NCBI RefSeq assembly: GCF_900198835.1
Contig: NZ_LT900021.1
Location: forward strand, 992,001 to 1,056,000
Direction of reading: 5' to 3'
From: Thermococcus henrietii
GTDB lineage: Archaea; Methanobacteriota_B; Thermococci; Thermococcales; Thermococcaceae
Length of the DNA: 64,000 nt
The position numbers and the translations under genes were made by a program. How positions within the stretch are numbered: position 1 is the stretch's first letter; each line of letters opens with the position of its first letter. The notes under the pieces were generated by a model, which had not been told where the DNA came from, made no database searches, and saw nothing but the letters and a program-made list of their open reading frames with translations. This document shows positions 45,130 to 53,053 of the stretch, one piece after another.

Positions 45130-46020
45130 GTGAAGTGGAAGGCATTGCTTGCACTCCTGTTAGGACTGCTCGTCGTTGGAGTGACTGCAGGAAGCGCGGG
45201 GGCAACAGTGGGGACACCTGTAGGCACCAGCAGCCCCTCGGACCCGTGGGAAGCATGGGCAAAGCAGCACACTGTCCGTGTGCTCGTCGTCGAGAGAATC
45301 CAATACCTGAACGGGAAGCTCATAAAGCAGGTTGAGTACACGGGTGATGAACTACAGGCCAAGTTTGGAGTTGACAGGATTTCCAAGGTCAAAGTCGCAA
45401 GAATGTCCCTCAGCGAGTTGCTGAAGCTGTATCCCCTGGAAGCAAAGACGCTGGCCTTAGGAATGCCCGTGGTTAGAACATATTACAAGACAACCGTCCT
45501 GACCACCAGCGACGACCCGTACCCCTGGTGGGAGCATCCCCCATATCTCCCGAGGTGGACCTGGGATAAAGTTGAATACTGTGGATATCTGTTCTGCCAC
45601 ACTTACTATGAAAAAGCAGACCCCGTCAACCTCGTCTGGGAGGGTGGTACCAAGGACGATGTCAAAAAAGTACTCAAGGATGCCGGCTGGAACGACTGGG
45701 TTGTAGCATCTAGTCAGTATATCTACGACCCGCCCCAGTATGGGGGAGGTGGCTGGGAAGAGGGAGATGACCTAGCAACTAGCTGGCATGGACTTTTTGG
45801 AAGATACCACATTCGCCTCTGGGTGATTTACAATGGAAAGATAATAGGCTCGGCCCATCATGACACAAGCTTTCCTCACCATGCTGACACATACGAGGGG
45901 GGCGAGGACAAGGTGGCGGGATATTACAAATCGCCGTGGCACGTCTGCGAAGACTGCGTGAATCTGCACAACGCTATCGGCGAGAAAAACGATGGGTACG
46001 CGACGGTAATTAAGAAGTGA
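45130..46020 (+). CDS. Exported protein with cysteine pairs and a histidine-rich domain
   Basis: This 296-residue protein starts at GTG after GGGGAGTGA. A signal peptide is clear (MKWKALLALLLGLLVVGVTAGSAGA). The mature part has a beta-rich N-terminal half, then CGYLFCHTYY and CEDCVNLH, suggesting disulfides or a metal site, and WHGLFGRYHIRLWVIYNGKIIG followed by SAHHDTSFPHHADTYEGGE. A similar R-x-H-x-R-L-W segment followed by AHHD occurs in exported proteins of other archaea, of unknown function. Its codon use is less GC-biased than that of the housekeeping genes around it. It interrupts the pcc1-prefoldin neighbourhood. Confidence 0.8.
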   Translation: MKWKALLALLLGLLVVGVTAGSAGATVGTPVGTSSPSDPWEAWAKQHTVRVLVVERIQYLNGKLIKQVEYTGDELQAKFGVDRISKVKVARMSLSELLKLYPLEAKTLALGMPVVRTYYKTTVLTTSDDPYPWWEHPPYLPRWTWDKVEYCGYLFCHTYYEKADPVNLVWEGGTKDDVKKVLKDAGWNDWVVASSQYIYDPPQYGGGGWEEGDDLATSWHGLFGRYHIRLWVIYNGKIIGSAHHDTSFPHHADTYEGGEDKVAGYYKSPWHVCEDCVNLHNAIGEKNDGYATVIKK

Positions 46021-46031
46021 GGGGTGGAAGC

Positions 46032-46439
46032 ATGCGGCTCGGGCGCCCCTTTTCAACTATTGTTTTTGCCTTTTCAGTGTATTTTCTATACATGGGCATA
46101 ATCTTTACGCTTGCACGTCTTCCCCTTTCCGGTGACGAACCGAATCTGCTCCTTGACCTCTTACCCGTCGTCATTGGCCTTTCCATGCCAGCAGCGGCCT
46201 CGCTTCTCTTCCTCCGCAAAACAAACGCCCAGTCCGGGCTTTTCCTCGTAACCTCAACGACCACCGTAACGCTCGCCTCTCTAATTACCTACTCAATCAT
46301 CACGAGGAACTGTGCTCCGAGGTGCGACGATGACGTCGTGTGGTTCTTCCTCGCCGGGCTCGTCATCGTGGGCTTCGTGACTGGAACCGTCCTCTACCAG
46401 CTGGCCGGAAAGTTGAGCTCCTCAACCTCGTCCCAGTGA
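46032..46439 (+). CDS. Four-helix membrane protein of unknown function
   Basis: This 135-residue protein shows four hydrophobic segments (FSTIVFAFSVYFLYMGIIFTL, LLPVVIGLSMPAAASLLFLR, LVTSTTTVTLASLITYSII, VVWFFLAGLVIVGFVTGTVLY), with a CAPRCDDD loop between the third and fourth. No family is recognised. GGGGTGGAAG precedes the ATG, 11 bases after the exported protein, so the two are probably cotranscribed. Confidence 0.78.
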   Translation: MRLGRPFSTIVFAFSVYFLYMGIIFTLARLPLSGDEPNLLLDLLPVVIGLSMPAAASLLFLRKTNAQSGLFLVTSTTTVTLASLITYSIITRNCAPRCDDDVVWFFLAGLVIVGFVTGTVLYQLAGKLSSSTSSQ

Positions 46440-46514
46440 GTTTGGGCCCCTACCTAAACTATTTAAAGCCCCGCCCTTATTCTAACCCGGCATCACGATT
46501 ACGGAGGTGTTGTC

Positions 46515-46865
46515 ATGCAGGGTATTCCGCCGCAGGTTCAGTCCATGCTGGCCCAGCTTGAGAGCTACCAGCAACAGCTTCAGCTTCTCGTCCAGCAGAA
46601 GCAGAAGGTCCAGCTCGAACTCAACGAGGCCAAGAAGGCCCTTGAGGAGATTGAGAAGCTCCCCGACGACGCGGTCGTCTACAAGACCGTTGGGACGCTC
46701 ATCGTCAAGACCGACAAGGCCAAGACCGTCGAGGAGCTCAAGGAGAAAGTTGAGACTCTCGAAGTCCGTCTCAGTGCCCTTGAGAGGCAGGAGAAGAAGC
46801 TCAACGAGAAGCTCAAGGAACTGACCGCCAAGATACAGAGCTCGCTCCGCCCCACTGCGGGCTGA
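46515..46865 (+). CDS. pfdB: Prefoldin beta subunit
   Basis: This 116-residue protein has the prefoldin beta plan: an N-terminal coiled coil (VQSMLAQLESYQQQLQLLVQ), the short hairpin DAVVYKTVGTLIVKTDK, and a C-terminal coiled coil (LEVRLSALERQEKKLNEKLKE). Four beta subunits assemble with two alpha subunits into the jellyfish-shaped chaperone that passes unfolded proteins to the thermosome. An ACTATTTAAAGCC element upstream gives it its own promoter. Confidence 0.95.
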   Translation: MQGIPPQVQSMLAQLESYQQQLQLLVQQKQKVQLELNEAKKALEEIEKLPDDAVVYKTVGTLIVKTDKAKTVEELKEKVETLEVRLSALERQEKKLNEKLKELTAKIQSSLRPTAG

Positions 46866-46892
46866 TTTCCCTTTTCTCCTCCGGTGGTGGGC

Positions 46893-47213
46893 ATGGAGCA
46901 GAGGGGCGTTATTAACATCGGCCTTCCAGAGCTGAGCGAGGAGGAGATAATAGAAATCGGAGAGCTGGCTCAGAGGGTCATAATAAAGCACGTCTTTGAC
47001 GCCCTCAATCGGAGCGACGTCAAGGACATCGAGGTGACCACAAGAATAAACCGGGACGAAACGCTCAACCTCGAAATCGAGGTCTACCTCGAAGTGCCGG
47101 TCTTCGTCAAGGTGGACGTCGAGAGGCTGATTAACGAGGCCCTTGAGAAGGCCTACGAAGCGGTTGAGAGAAAGCTGAGGGAGATTGCTAATGAAGGGAA
47201 AGCTCAAGCTTAA
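46893..47213 (+). CDS. DUF3194 family protein
   Basis: This 106-residue protein has the pattern of the archaeal DUF3194 family: ELSEEEIIEIGELAQRVIIKHVF, VTTRINRDETLNLEIEVYLEVP and RLINEALEKAYEAVERKL. The function is unknown, but it is regularly next to prefoldin beta. The ATG at 46893 follows GGTGGTGGGC and is preferred over the GTG at 46884. It overlaps the DHH gene by 23 bases. Confidence 0.85.
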   Translation: MEQRGVINIGLPELSEEEIIEIGELAQRVIIKHVFDALNRSDVKDIEVTTRINRDETLNLEIEVYLEVPVFVKVDVERLINEALEKAYEAVERKLREIANEGKAQA

Positions 47214-48174
47214 GCGCTTCCTCCAGCGCTCGCGTGACAAATCCTATCTCCTCCTCTGCCATCACAACGCCGACCCCGATTCCCTCGGCTCGGCGATAGC
47301 CTTTGCCCGCTACCTCAGGTTTATCGGCGTTGAGAGGGTTAGAATAGGCGTTGCCCAGAGCGTTTCCTCCTACGCGAAGAGGCTTTTGACGCTCTCGCCC
47401 GTTCCAGTTGAGAAAAACCCGACCGTTGATGAAGACGTTGTCGTAATTTTCGACACTTCCTCCCTCGAACAGCTCGAACCGATTGAGATTCCAAAGGGGA
47501 AGACGGTGATCCTGATCGACCATCACGTCGAGAAGGAGAGGCCGATTAAGGCCGACATAGCGGTCCTTGACTCCTCAAGGACATCAACCGCCGAAATCGT
47601 GTGGGAGCTGTTCAAGTACCTCGGCTTTGCCGACGAGGAAAGCGCGAGAGCCCTTTTGGCGGGAATCGTTACCGACACGGCCAACTTCCGCTTCGTCAAC
47701 GCGAAGACCTTCAAAGCGGTGAGCGAGATACTGGAGAGGTTTCCGCTCCAGATGGGGGAGATATTTTCCCTCGTTGCCCCTGCCAGCGACGAAAACACCG
47801 ACAACGCCCGGAGGATGGCGGTTTTAAAGGCCTGTCAGAGGCTCGAAATCAGGAAGTTCAGGAAGTACATCATCGCCGTCTCGAAGGTCTCGGCCTACGA
47901 GTCCTACGCCTGCAAGGTCTTCCTCCAGCTTGGGGCAGATATCGCGATAGTTGGGAGCGAGAAGAAGGGCGTTAGGATTTCCGCGAGGGCCAAGGAGAGC
48001 CTCGTGAAGAAGGGCCTCCATCTCGGAAAAATCATGGAGAAGGTGGGGCCCGTCATTGAAGGCTCTGGCGGTGGCCACGCCGGGGCCGCAGGAGCGAACG
48101 GAAAGGCCAACCTTGATAAGGCGGTAAAGCTAATCCTCAAGGAGATTGAGAACTTCCTCAGGGAGAACGGGTGA
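47191..48174 (+). CDS. DHH-family phosphoesterase
   Basis: This 327-residue protein has the DHH motifs in order: LLLCHHNADPDSLGSAIAFA, VVIFDTSSLEQ, VILIDHHVEKER, GIVTDTANFRF, and the C-terminal DHHA1 motif EGSGGGHAGAAGA. The layout resembles NrnA/RecJ-like archaeal nucleases that degrade short oligonucleotides or single-stranded DNA. Manganese would be bound by the His/Asp residues. It starts within the DUF3194 gene and its end touches the zinc-ribbon gene. Confidence 0.9.
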   Translation: MKGKLKLKRFLQRSRDKSYLLLCHHNADPDSLGSAIAFARYLRFIGVERVRIGVAQSVSSYAKRLLTLSPVPVEKNPTVDEDVVVIFDTSSLEQLEPIEIPKGKTVILIDHHVEKERPIKADIAVLDSSRTSTAEIVWELFKYLGFADEESARALLAGIVTDTANFRFVNAKTFKAVSEILERFPLQMGEIFSLVAPASDENTDNARRMAVLKACQRLEIRKFRKYIIAVSKVSAYESYACKVFLQLGADIAIVGSEKKGVRISARAKESLVKKGLHLGKIMEKVGPVIEGSGGGHAGAAGANGKANLDKAVKLILKEIENFLRENG

Positions 48175-48179
48175 TTGAG

Positions 48180-48506
48180 ATGGCGAAGTGCCCGCTGTGC
48201 GGAAAGCCCCTCGACTGGGGGGAGCTGGTTGAGCAGATGCTGAGCCTTGAGAACGCCGAAGAAACGCTGAAGGACCGCGAGAGGTTCCTGAAAGCTATCG
48301 AGGAGTTCGCCTTCAAGTGCCCCCACTGTGGTGAGGAGTTCTACGGCAAGTACCTGCCGAGGGATGAAGCGGAGAAGGTCTTCGAGCTCCTCAACGAGTT
48401 CAAGGGCTCGATAGACTGGGAGAACAAGCGCGTCCGCCTCAGGCTGAACAGCCTTTTAGCTCTCGACAAGATGCTCGAGAACTGGGACAAGAAGATGAAA
48501 GGGTAA
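48180..48506 (+). CDS. Zinc-ribbon protein of unknown function
   Basis: This 108-residue protein has two CxxC pairs, MAKCPLCGKPLDW at the start and FKCPHCGEEFYGKYLP at about residue 44, that can form one zinc site. A helical C-terminal half follows (EAEKVFELLNEFKGSIDWENKR). GGGTGATTGAG precedes the ATG, with a GTG three codons earlier as an alternative. It is tightly packed behind the DHH gene. Confidence 0.8.
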   Translation: MAKCPLCGKPLDWGELVEQMLSLENAEETLKDRERFLKAIEEFAFKCPHCGEEFYGKYLPRDEAEKVFELLNEFKGSIDWENKRVRLRLNSLLALDKMLENWDKKMKG

Positions 48507-48550
48507 CCCTTTTTAGGTTTTGGCACTATTTCAATCGTCCGGTGGTTTCT

Positions 48551-49663
48551 GTGGAATCGGTGAAGGAGAGGCTCAACGCCGGTGACTTCAAGGGCGCCCT
48601 TGAGCGGGCGAAGTCCTTAGACGACCCTCTGCAGAGGATTTTAGCGCTCAGCCTGGTCATGACAGAGTTCCCGCGCGAGGAGGTTCTCTCCGAGATGCTC
48701 GAAGCGGTTGAGACGGTCACCGGTACCTACGAGAGGGCAATAGCGTATTCGCTCGTTGGCAGAGCTTTTTACATCCTCGACCGCGAGAAGGGCGGTTCCT
48801 TCTACTTCGAGCGGGCGGTGAGCCTTGCGAAGTCTCTCCCATCGCCGAGGCTCAGGGGGGAGGCTTTGGCGGGAATCGCGAGGAACCTCGTTTTAGCGGA
48901 CCGATACGGCGATGCCTACATCCTCTTCAGCGAGGCCGTTGATGAAATCCAGCGCGCGAGGGGGTTGAGTTCAAGGGCCCTTGAAACGCTCCGCCGGGTC
49001 GCGAGGCTCATCGAGAAGAGCGCCGACGAGATTCCCAACGAGAAGGCCTTAGCGTTTTACCGGCTCGCCCGCGACATCTACGACTCCCTCTTCTTCAAGC
49101 TCCAGGCCAAACACCTCTCCGACAAGATTGCGCTCATCGAAGACGTTCTCAAGCACGGCAGGGCCGTCGTCACCGAGCTGATAGAGAAGGGCGACGTCGA
49201 GAGGGCCATCGAGGTGATGCGCTTCCTCCCGCTTGAAGATAGGGCCGTCGAGATGCTTCACCTGAGCTACTGGCTCTTCCTCCACGAGAGGCCCTACCTT
49301 GCGAGGAAGGTCTTCAACGACGCGCTCGATTTAATCCTCGTTGGCAAGTTCCAGCCGAGGGACGGCGAGATTCTCTCGATAGCCAGGAAGATGCTCAAGA
49401 TTGGTCGCCTTGAGGAGCCCCTAATCCTGGCCGGCGTCATCAGGGACGTGGGGCTGTCATCGGAGCTCCTCGGCGAAGTTGCACTCGCCTACTCCCGGAA
49501 GGACCCGGCGAGGGCGCGCTCGATAGCCGAGGGGATACGGGACGAAAGCGTTAAGAGACGGGTTTTGAATGCCCTCGAGGGTGGTGAAGATGTGGGACAC
49601 GAGCAAGGACTACCGCTTACTGGTGGCGGAGAAGGCGATAGAGCTCTTCCTGAAGACGGTTGA
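48551..49663 (+). CDS. Alpha-helical repeat (TPR-like) protein
   Basis: This 370-residue protein is made almost wholly of helix pairs, e.g. [38 protein letters not shown] and [18 protein letters not shown], which resemble TPR or related solenoid repeats. No catalytic motif or membrane segment is seen, so a scaffold role is the best inference. The GTG start follows GGTGGTTTCT. The last 25 codons overlap the next gene in another frame and are low in complexity ([20 protein letters not shown]). Confidence 0.78.
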   Translation: MESVKERLNAGDFKGALERAKSLDDPLQRILALSLVMTEFPREEVLSEMLEAVETVTGTYERAIAYSLVGRAFYILDREKGGSFYFERAVSLAKSLPSPRLRGEALAGIARNLVLADRYGDAYILFSEAVDEIQRARGLSSRALETLRRVARLIEKSADEIPNEKALAFYRLARDIYDSLFFKLQAKHLSDKIALIEDVLKHGRAVVTELIEKGDVERAIEVMRFLPLEDRAVEMLHLSYWLFLHERPYLARKVFNDALDLILVGKFQPRDGEILSIARKMLKIGRLEEPLILAGVIRDVGLSSELLGEVALAYSRKDPARARSIAEGIRDESVKRRVLNALEGGEDVGHEQGLPLTGGGEGDRALPEDG

Positions 49664-50315
49664 GGGAGCGAAGTTCAAGGGTCACTGGGACAAGAAGAAA
49701 GCGATAAAGCTCGGCAAGGAGATGCTCCCGGAGATACAGGCGATGCGCTACAGCTACATAGAGCCGAACGAGCTAATCGAGACACCCCAGATGAAGGCCC
49801 TGAAGGAGAAGGCCCTCGGAATAATCGAGGCCCTTGGTGGAGAGGACTGGCACCACAAGTTCATAAGCAACGCCTCAAAGGACGAGCGCGAGAAGGTTGA
49901 GGAGCAGGTTGCGAAGATTCGCTTCTTCCTGAACACGATACTCGGCCTCGACAAAAGGCTCGCCCTCGGAAAGATAAACGACCCGGTCATAGCGGTCGAC
50001 ATCGAGGTCGGCGAAGTTATGAGCGTCGCCAAGCACCCCAACGCCGACAGGCTTCTCGTCACCAACGTCAACATCGGCGACAGAGCCATTACCGTCGTCA
50101 CCAACGACTTAACAGTTAAGGAAGGAAACCGCGTGGCGGTCGCTTTGCTCCCGCCGGCCAACTTCAGGGGAATAGTCAGCGAGGGCATGTTCCTTGGCGC
50201 TGGAGAGGGCGTTCTCAAGGACGTCAAGGGCGAAATCGGTGGCCTGCCCAAGGGCATTCCGCTGGAGGCCTTAAACGAGACGAGGAACTTGGTCGAGGCG
50301 TTTTTGAAGGGGTGA
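49590..50315 (+). CDS. tRNA-binding (EMAP/Trbp-like) domain protein
   Basis: This 241-residue protein has a helical N-terminal half and, from about residue 130, an OB-fold tRNA-binding domain like that of EMAPII, Arc1p and the MetRS C-terminus: [41 protein letters not shown] and [14 protein letters not shown]. It lacks a synthetase catalytic core, so it may act as a tRNA or synthetase cofactor. GGTGGTGAAG precedes the ATG inside the end of the preceding gene. Confidence 0.88.
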   Translation: MWDTSKDYRLLVAEKAIELFLKTVEGAKFKGHWDKKKAIKLGKEMLPEIQAMRYSYIEPNELIETPQMKALKEKALGIIEALGGEDWHHKFISNASKDEREKVEEQVAKIRFFLNTILGLDKRLALGKINDPVIAVDIEVGEVMSVAKHPNADRLLVTNVNIGDRAITVVTNDLTVKEGNRVAVALLPPANFRGIVSEGMFLGAGEGVLKDVKGEIGGLPKGIPLEALNETRNLVEAFLKG

Positions 50316-50396
50316 CTTTTCACTTCTTGTTCGGATGTATTCACTAACCTACTCGATTACTCTTCTTTCTTTTGGACTGTCTCAATCGCAAAACCC

Positions 50397-50414
50397 AACT
50401 CCGAACAAATTTAT
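50397..50414. repeat. Upstream box shared by two exported-protein genes, copy 2
   Basis: AACTCCGAACAAATTTAT differs by one base from the element at 45009-45026 and holds a comparable position before an exported-protein gene. Confidence 0.55.
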
Positions 50415-50455
50415 ACTCGAAAAAAAAAAAAGGAAGAAGTTTTACTAACAGTAAA

Positions 50456-50474
50456 CGAAAAAGCTTATATATGC
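50456..50474 (+). promoter_or_regulatory. BRE/TATA promoter of the exported protein gene at 50520
   Basis: CGAAAAAGCTTATATATGC is a strong BRE/TATA match, 46-64 bases before the TTG start. Confidence 0.7.
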
Positions 50475-50519
50475 TAACATTTCCATAAGTGTAATGAAAA
50501 CTCTCAGGAGGTGAACCAC

Positions 50520-51620
50520 TTGAGGTGGAAACCTATGTTAACAGTCCTCTTGGGGCTGCTGATAGTTGAGATGATTGCAACATCGAGCTACAGCATCGCT
50601 ACTGGTCTTCAATCCTCTCCCTCCACAAAGTTACCACCGTTAGAGCCCCCCAAAGAGCTATCCAAAGTCTTTACTGGAAAAAATGCCGTATCTCAAGCAA
50701 AGGCCTTCCTTGCTAGGAAGCATCTAACATTGATTATTAAATTCGACTCAATGAAAAACGTGACTTTCGTGGGAATAGCTCTTAGGCCAGTAGGTGATGA
50801 TGCATATATACCCGCTTACTACATAGTTGAGGGAGCAAAGCCATCACAATATCAACTCCTAAGAAAGAAGTTTGAAACATTTGCTGAGGCTCATTTCAAG
50901 GCTGAAGTCTCTAACGTTAGAGTTAATTCTGCAATTGAGCCTAACGTGAACTGGAACTATGCCGGCTTAGTAGACTGGATAACATCAACGACATCTTTTC
51001 TTAACCAAAAAGGGGTTCTTGAGCTTAAAGGGTTTTACTACTATCATATCGTAGATTCAAACACAATTGAGTACTACGCAGTAACAAAAGTTCGCGGGGA
51101 CGTATCATCGTCTTGGGTATCTCTTAAAGACCTTCGCCTGCATGTAAGCAGGGAGGAGACCTATGAGGCAATCGATGATTTCCTCCCAGATGGACACATC
51201 GGGCCAACTACAAGCTATTCGGAGTCAATATTAATTGGATTAAGTTCTGATAAAACTGCCCAGATAAGTGCCAGCGCTAGTTATACTGTAAATACTAACG
51301 ACAAATATTACTTCAGGATGGACACCCATACGTTGAATCCAAACGAGTACGTTGACTTTCATGCATATGACTTTAAGAAAAACGTAAGATTTGCACCGGA
51401 CCATCCAGCATGGGGTAAGTCTTTCTACTTTAAGACTGCCGTTACAATGCATGTTAACTCACCTGACAATGCCTGCTACTTTGGAGTTTTCAAATATGAC
51501 GCAAGTGCGGAATTTTATTTCCAAGTGCCCGTAGGTTTAGTGCCAGTAATAACAAAATCACCAAACGACATAAAAATCTCTGTATATGTATATCCTCCAC
51601 ATACAGTGTTCCATAGTTAA
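50520..51620 (+). CDS. AT-rich exported protein of unknown function
   Basis: This roughly 366-residue protein probably starts at TTG, six bases after GGAGGTGA; a GTG at 50511 lies within that site. The N-terminus (RWKPMLTVLLGLLIVEMIATSSYS) is a signal peptide or anchor. The mature protein is beta-rich with many aromatic residues (GFYYYHIVDSNTIEYYAV, ASAEFYFQVPVGLVPV) and no recognised domain. Base composition is distinctly AT-richer than its neighbours, pointing to transfer or relaxed selection. Its signal peptide and upstream box resemble those of the gene at 45130. Confidence 0.75.
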   Translation: MRWKPMLTVLLGLLIVEMIATSSYSIATGLQSSPSTKLPPLEPPKELSKVFTGKNAVSQAKAFLARKHLTLIIKFDSMKNVTFVGIALRPVGDDAYIPAYYIVEGAKPSQYQLLRKKFETFAEAHFKAEVSNVRVNSAIEPNVNWNYAGLVDWITSTTSFLNQKGVLELKGFYYYHIVDSNTIEYYAVTKVRGDVSSSWVSLKDLRLHVSREETYEAIDDFLPDGHIGPTTSYSESILIGLSSDKTAQISASASYTVNTNDKYYFRMDTHTLNPNEYVDFHAYDFKKNVRFAPDHPAWGKSFYFKTAVTMHVNSPDNACYFGVFKYDASAEFYFQVPVGLVPVITKSPNDIKISVYVYPPHTVFHS

Positions 51621-51743
51621 CATCTCTCTTTCTATATTTTTTCTATCTTTGCTGAGCCGTTTTGAAGAGCTGACTTCTTGCTTTTGACCACTTTTTGAAG
51701 AAAAAGTTATAATCTTGAGTGGCAATATCTTTTAGGTGGGGTA

Positions 51744-52718
51744 ATGCCAAAATACCAGGTTATTCTGGCCGTGCTCTTGATACTTTTCGTAATTGGAATG
51801 GCCTCTTTAGGCCGGAATTCAAACCCAATGAATACGAACTCAGTGAACAACAGCGGGGAGAGAGACCCCCACCGCCTGACGTGCTCCCTCTTGAAATACG
51901 GTTATTATAGAGGAGAACCGATTGGAGTTTTCAACGGCGCGGCGATTTACAAGGTAAGCGACGGATTCGCGATTAAAGTCAAAAACTCAACCTACCTAAT
52001 TAACGCGAGCAGGGTTTTCTTCTTTGACTGGGGCTTCGTTGCCTTCAGAAACGAGAGCGAAGTTAACACTGTCCCCCTTGTAAAGTTCATCGTCGGCCAG
52101 TACGGCAAAACGAACGTGAGCACCGGCAACTTAACTGCGGAAGTTCCGGTCGTGGTTTTAATGGCCTGCAGTTACGATGGAAAACCCCTCTGGAACCTCA
52201 CACTTTCGGGCTATGCCTGGGCCTACGACGACGGGGAATACGGCATCCAAGCAAACGGAACGGAGGCTCCTGCCGTCCTCGTAGCGAATACGAGCGACTA
52301 CCTCTACGTTCTCGTTTACCAGACCGCCCCAAGGCAGTTTCAGGACCTCAGGAGGTATGTGCCGGACGACTACTTCTACGTTCTCGGCAAAAACGGGACG
52401 GTCAGGAAATTTGACCTCGGCGGGGGTCCCGTTCCCATCAGGAACACGTTCCTTGTCTCCAACGGTAGCTACGTTCTCATGGGACTTGAACAACCCCAGC
52501 TTGATGGCTCGCCCTACGTTGGCTACGTCATGATTTTAAACGGAACTAAGGTTGTCTGGAGTAGACTCTTCCAGATGAAGGACCCGAGCTGTCTCTGCTA
52601 CGTTATTCCTGGCTGGGGCAGGATTGGCGAAAACGGCTGTGCTGTATTCAGCCTCTACGACGGCGAGGGAAGGTACTGCAACGGGAAGTTCACCTACGTC
52701 GCCAATGCAACGGGGTGA
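51744..52718 (+). CDS. Exported or membrane-anchored protein of unknown function
   Basis: This 324-residue protein starts MPKYQVILAVLLILFVIGMAS, a signal/anchor segment, followed by a polar NSNPMNTNSVNNSGE linker with several N-glycosylation sequons (NST, NAS, NLT, NGT). The body looks like a beta-propeller or WD-like arrangement (FDWGFVAFRNESE, YLYVLVYQTAPRQF, GYVMILNGTKVVWSRLF), ending with paired cysteines (CLCY, NGC). No enzyme motif is visible. GGTGGGGTA lies just before the ATG. Confidence 0.75.
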   Translation: MPKYQVILAVLLILFVIGMASLGRNSNPMNTNSVNNSGERDPHRLTCSLLKYGYYRGEPIGVFNGAAIYKVSDGFAIKVKNSTYLINASRVFFFDWGFVAFRNESEVNTVPLVKFIVGQYGKTNVSTGNLTAEVPVVVLMACSYDGKPLWNLTLSGYAWAYDDGEYGIQANGTEAPAVLVANTSDYLYVLVYQTAPRQFQDLRRYVPDDYFYVLGKNGTVRKFDLGGGPVPIRNTFLVSNGSYVLMGLEQPQLDGSPYVGYVMILNGTKVVWSRLFQMKDPSCLCYVIPGWGRIGENGCAVFSLYDGEGRYCNGKFTYVANATG

Positions 52719-52728
52719 GGTGAGTCAA

Positions 52729-53034
52729 ATGAAAATTGAAGATGCTATCACGGCAATTCTCTACGGTGTCTTCCTCCTCTTCGCCGTTCCCTTCTTCCTC
52801 TACTGGAGCTCGGCCATCGTTGACACGCTCGGCGTCGACCGGCACCTTCCTTTGGAGGTCACTCCCATTCTCGTGGTTGCCATGGCGTCGTTGGCTTTCA
52901 CTGGCGTCGCTCTGATACCCTGGATTGCGTTTAGAAGCCGGAAGGACCTTAAAAGGCCCGCCGTTGCGTTCTTCTCGGTGAGCTTTGCCTTTGCCCTCTT
53001 CCTCCTCTGGCTCGGCTTTTTGAGCACAAAATAA
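52729..53034 (+). CDS. Small three-helix membrane protein
   Basis: This 101-residue protein has three hydrophobic helices (AILYGVFLLFAVPFFLYW, VTPILVVAMASLAFTGVALI, AFFSVSFAFALFLLWLGFL) and a basic loop FRSRKDLKRP. No family is recognised. GAGGTGAGTCAA precedes the ATG, ten bases after the stop of the exported protein, so the two are probably one transcript. It converges on the tungsten oxidoreductase gene. Confidence 0.75.
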   Translation: MKIEDAITAILYGVFLLFAVPFFLYWSSAIVDTLGVDRHLPLEVTPILVVAMASLAFTGVALIPWIAFRSRKDLKRPAVAFFSVSFAFALFLLWLGFLSTK

Positions 53035-53053
53035 AATGACAAGAAAAGGCCTT

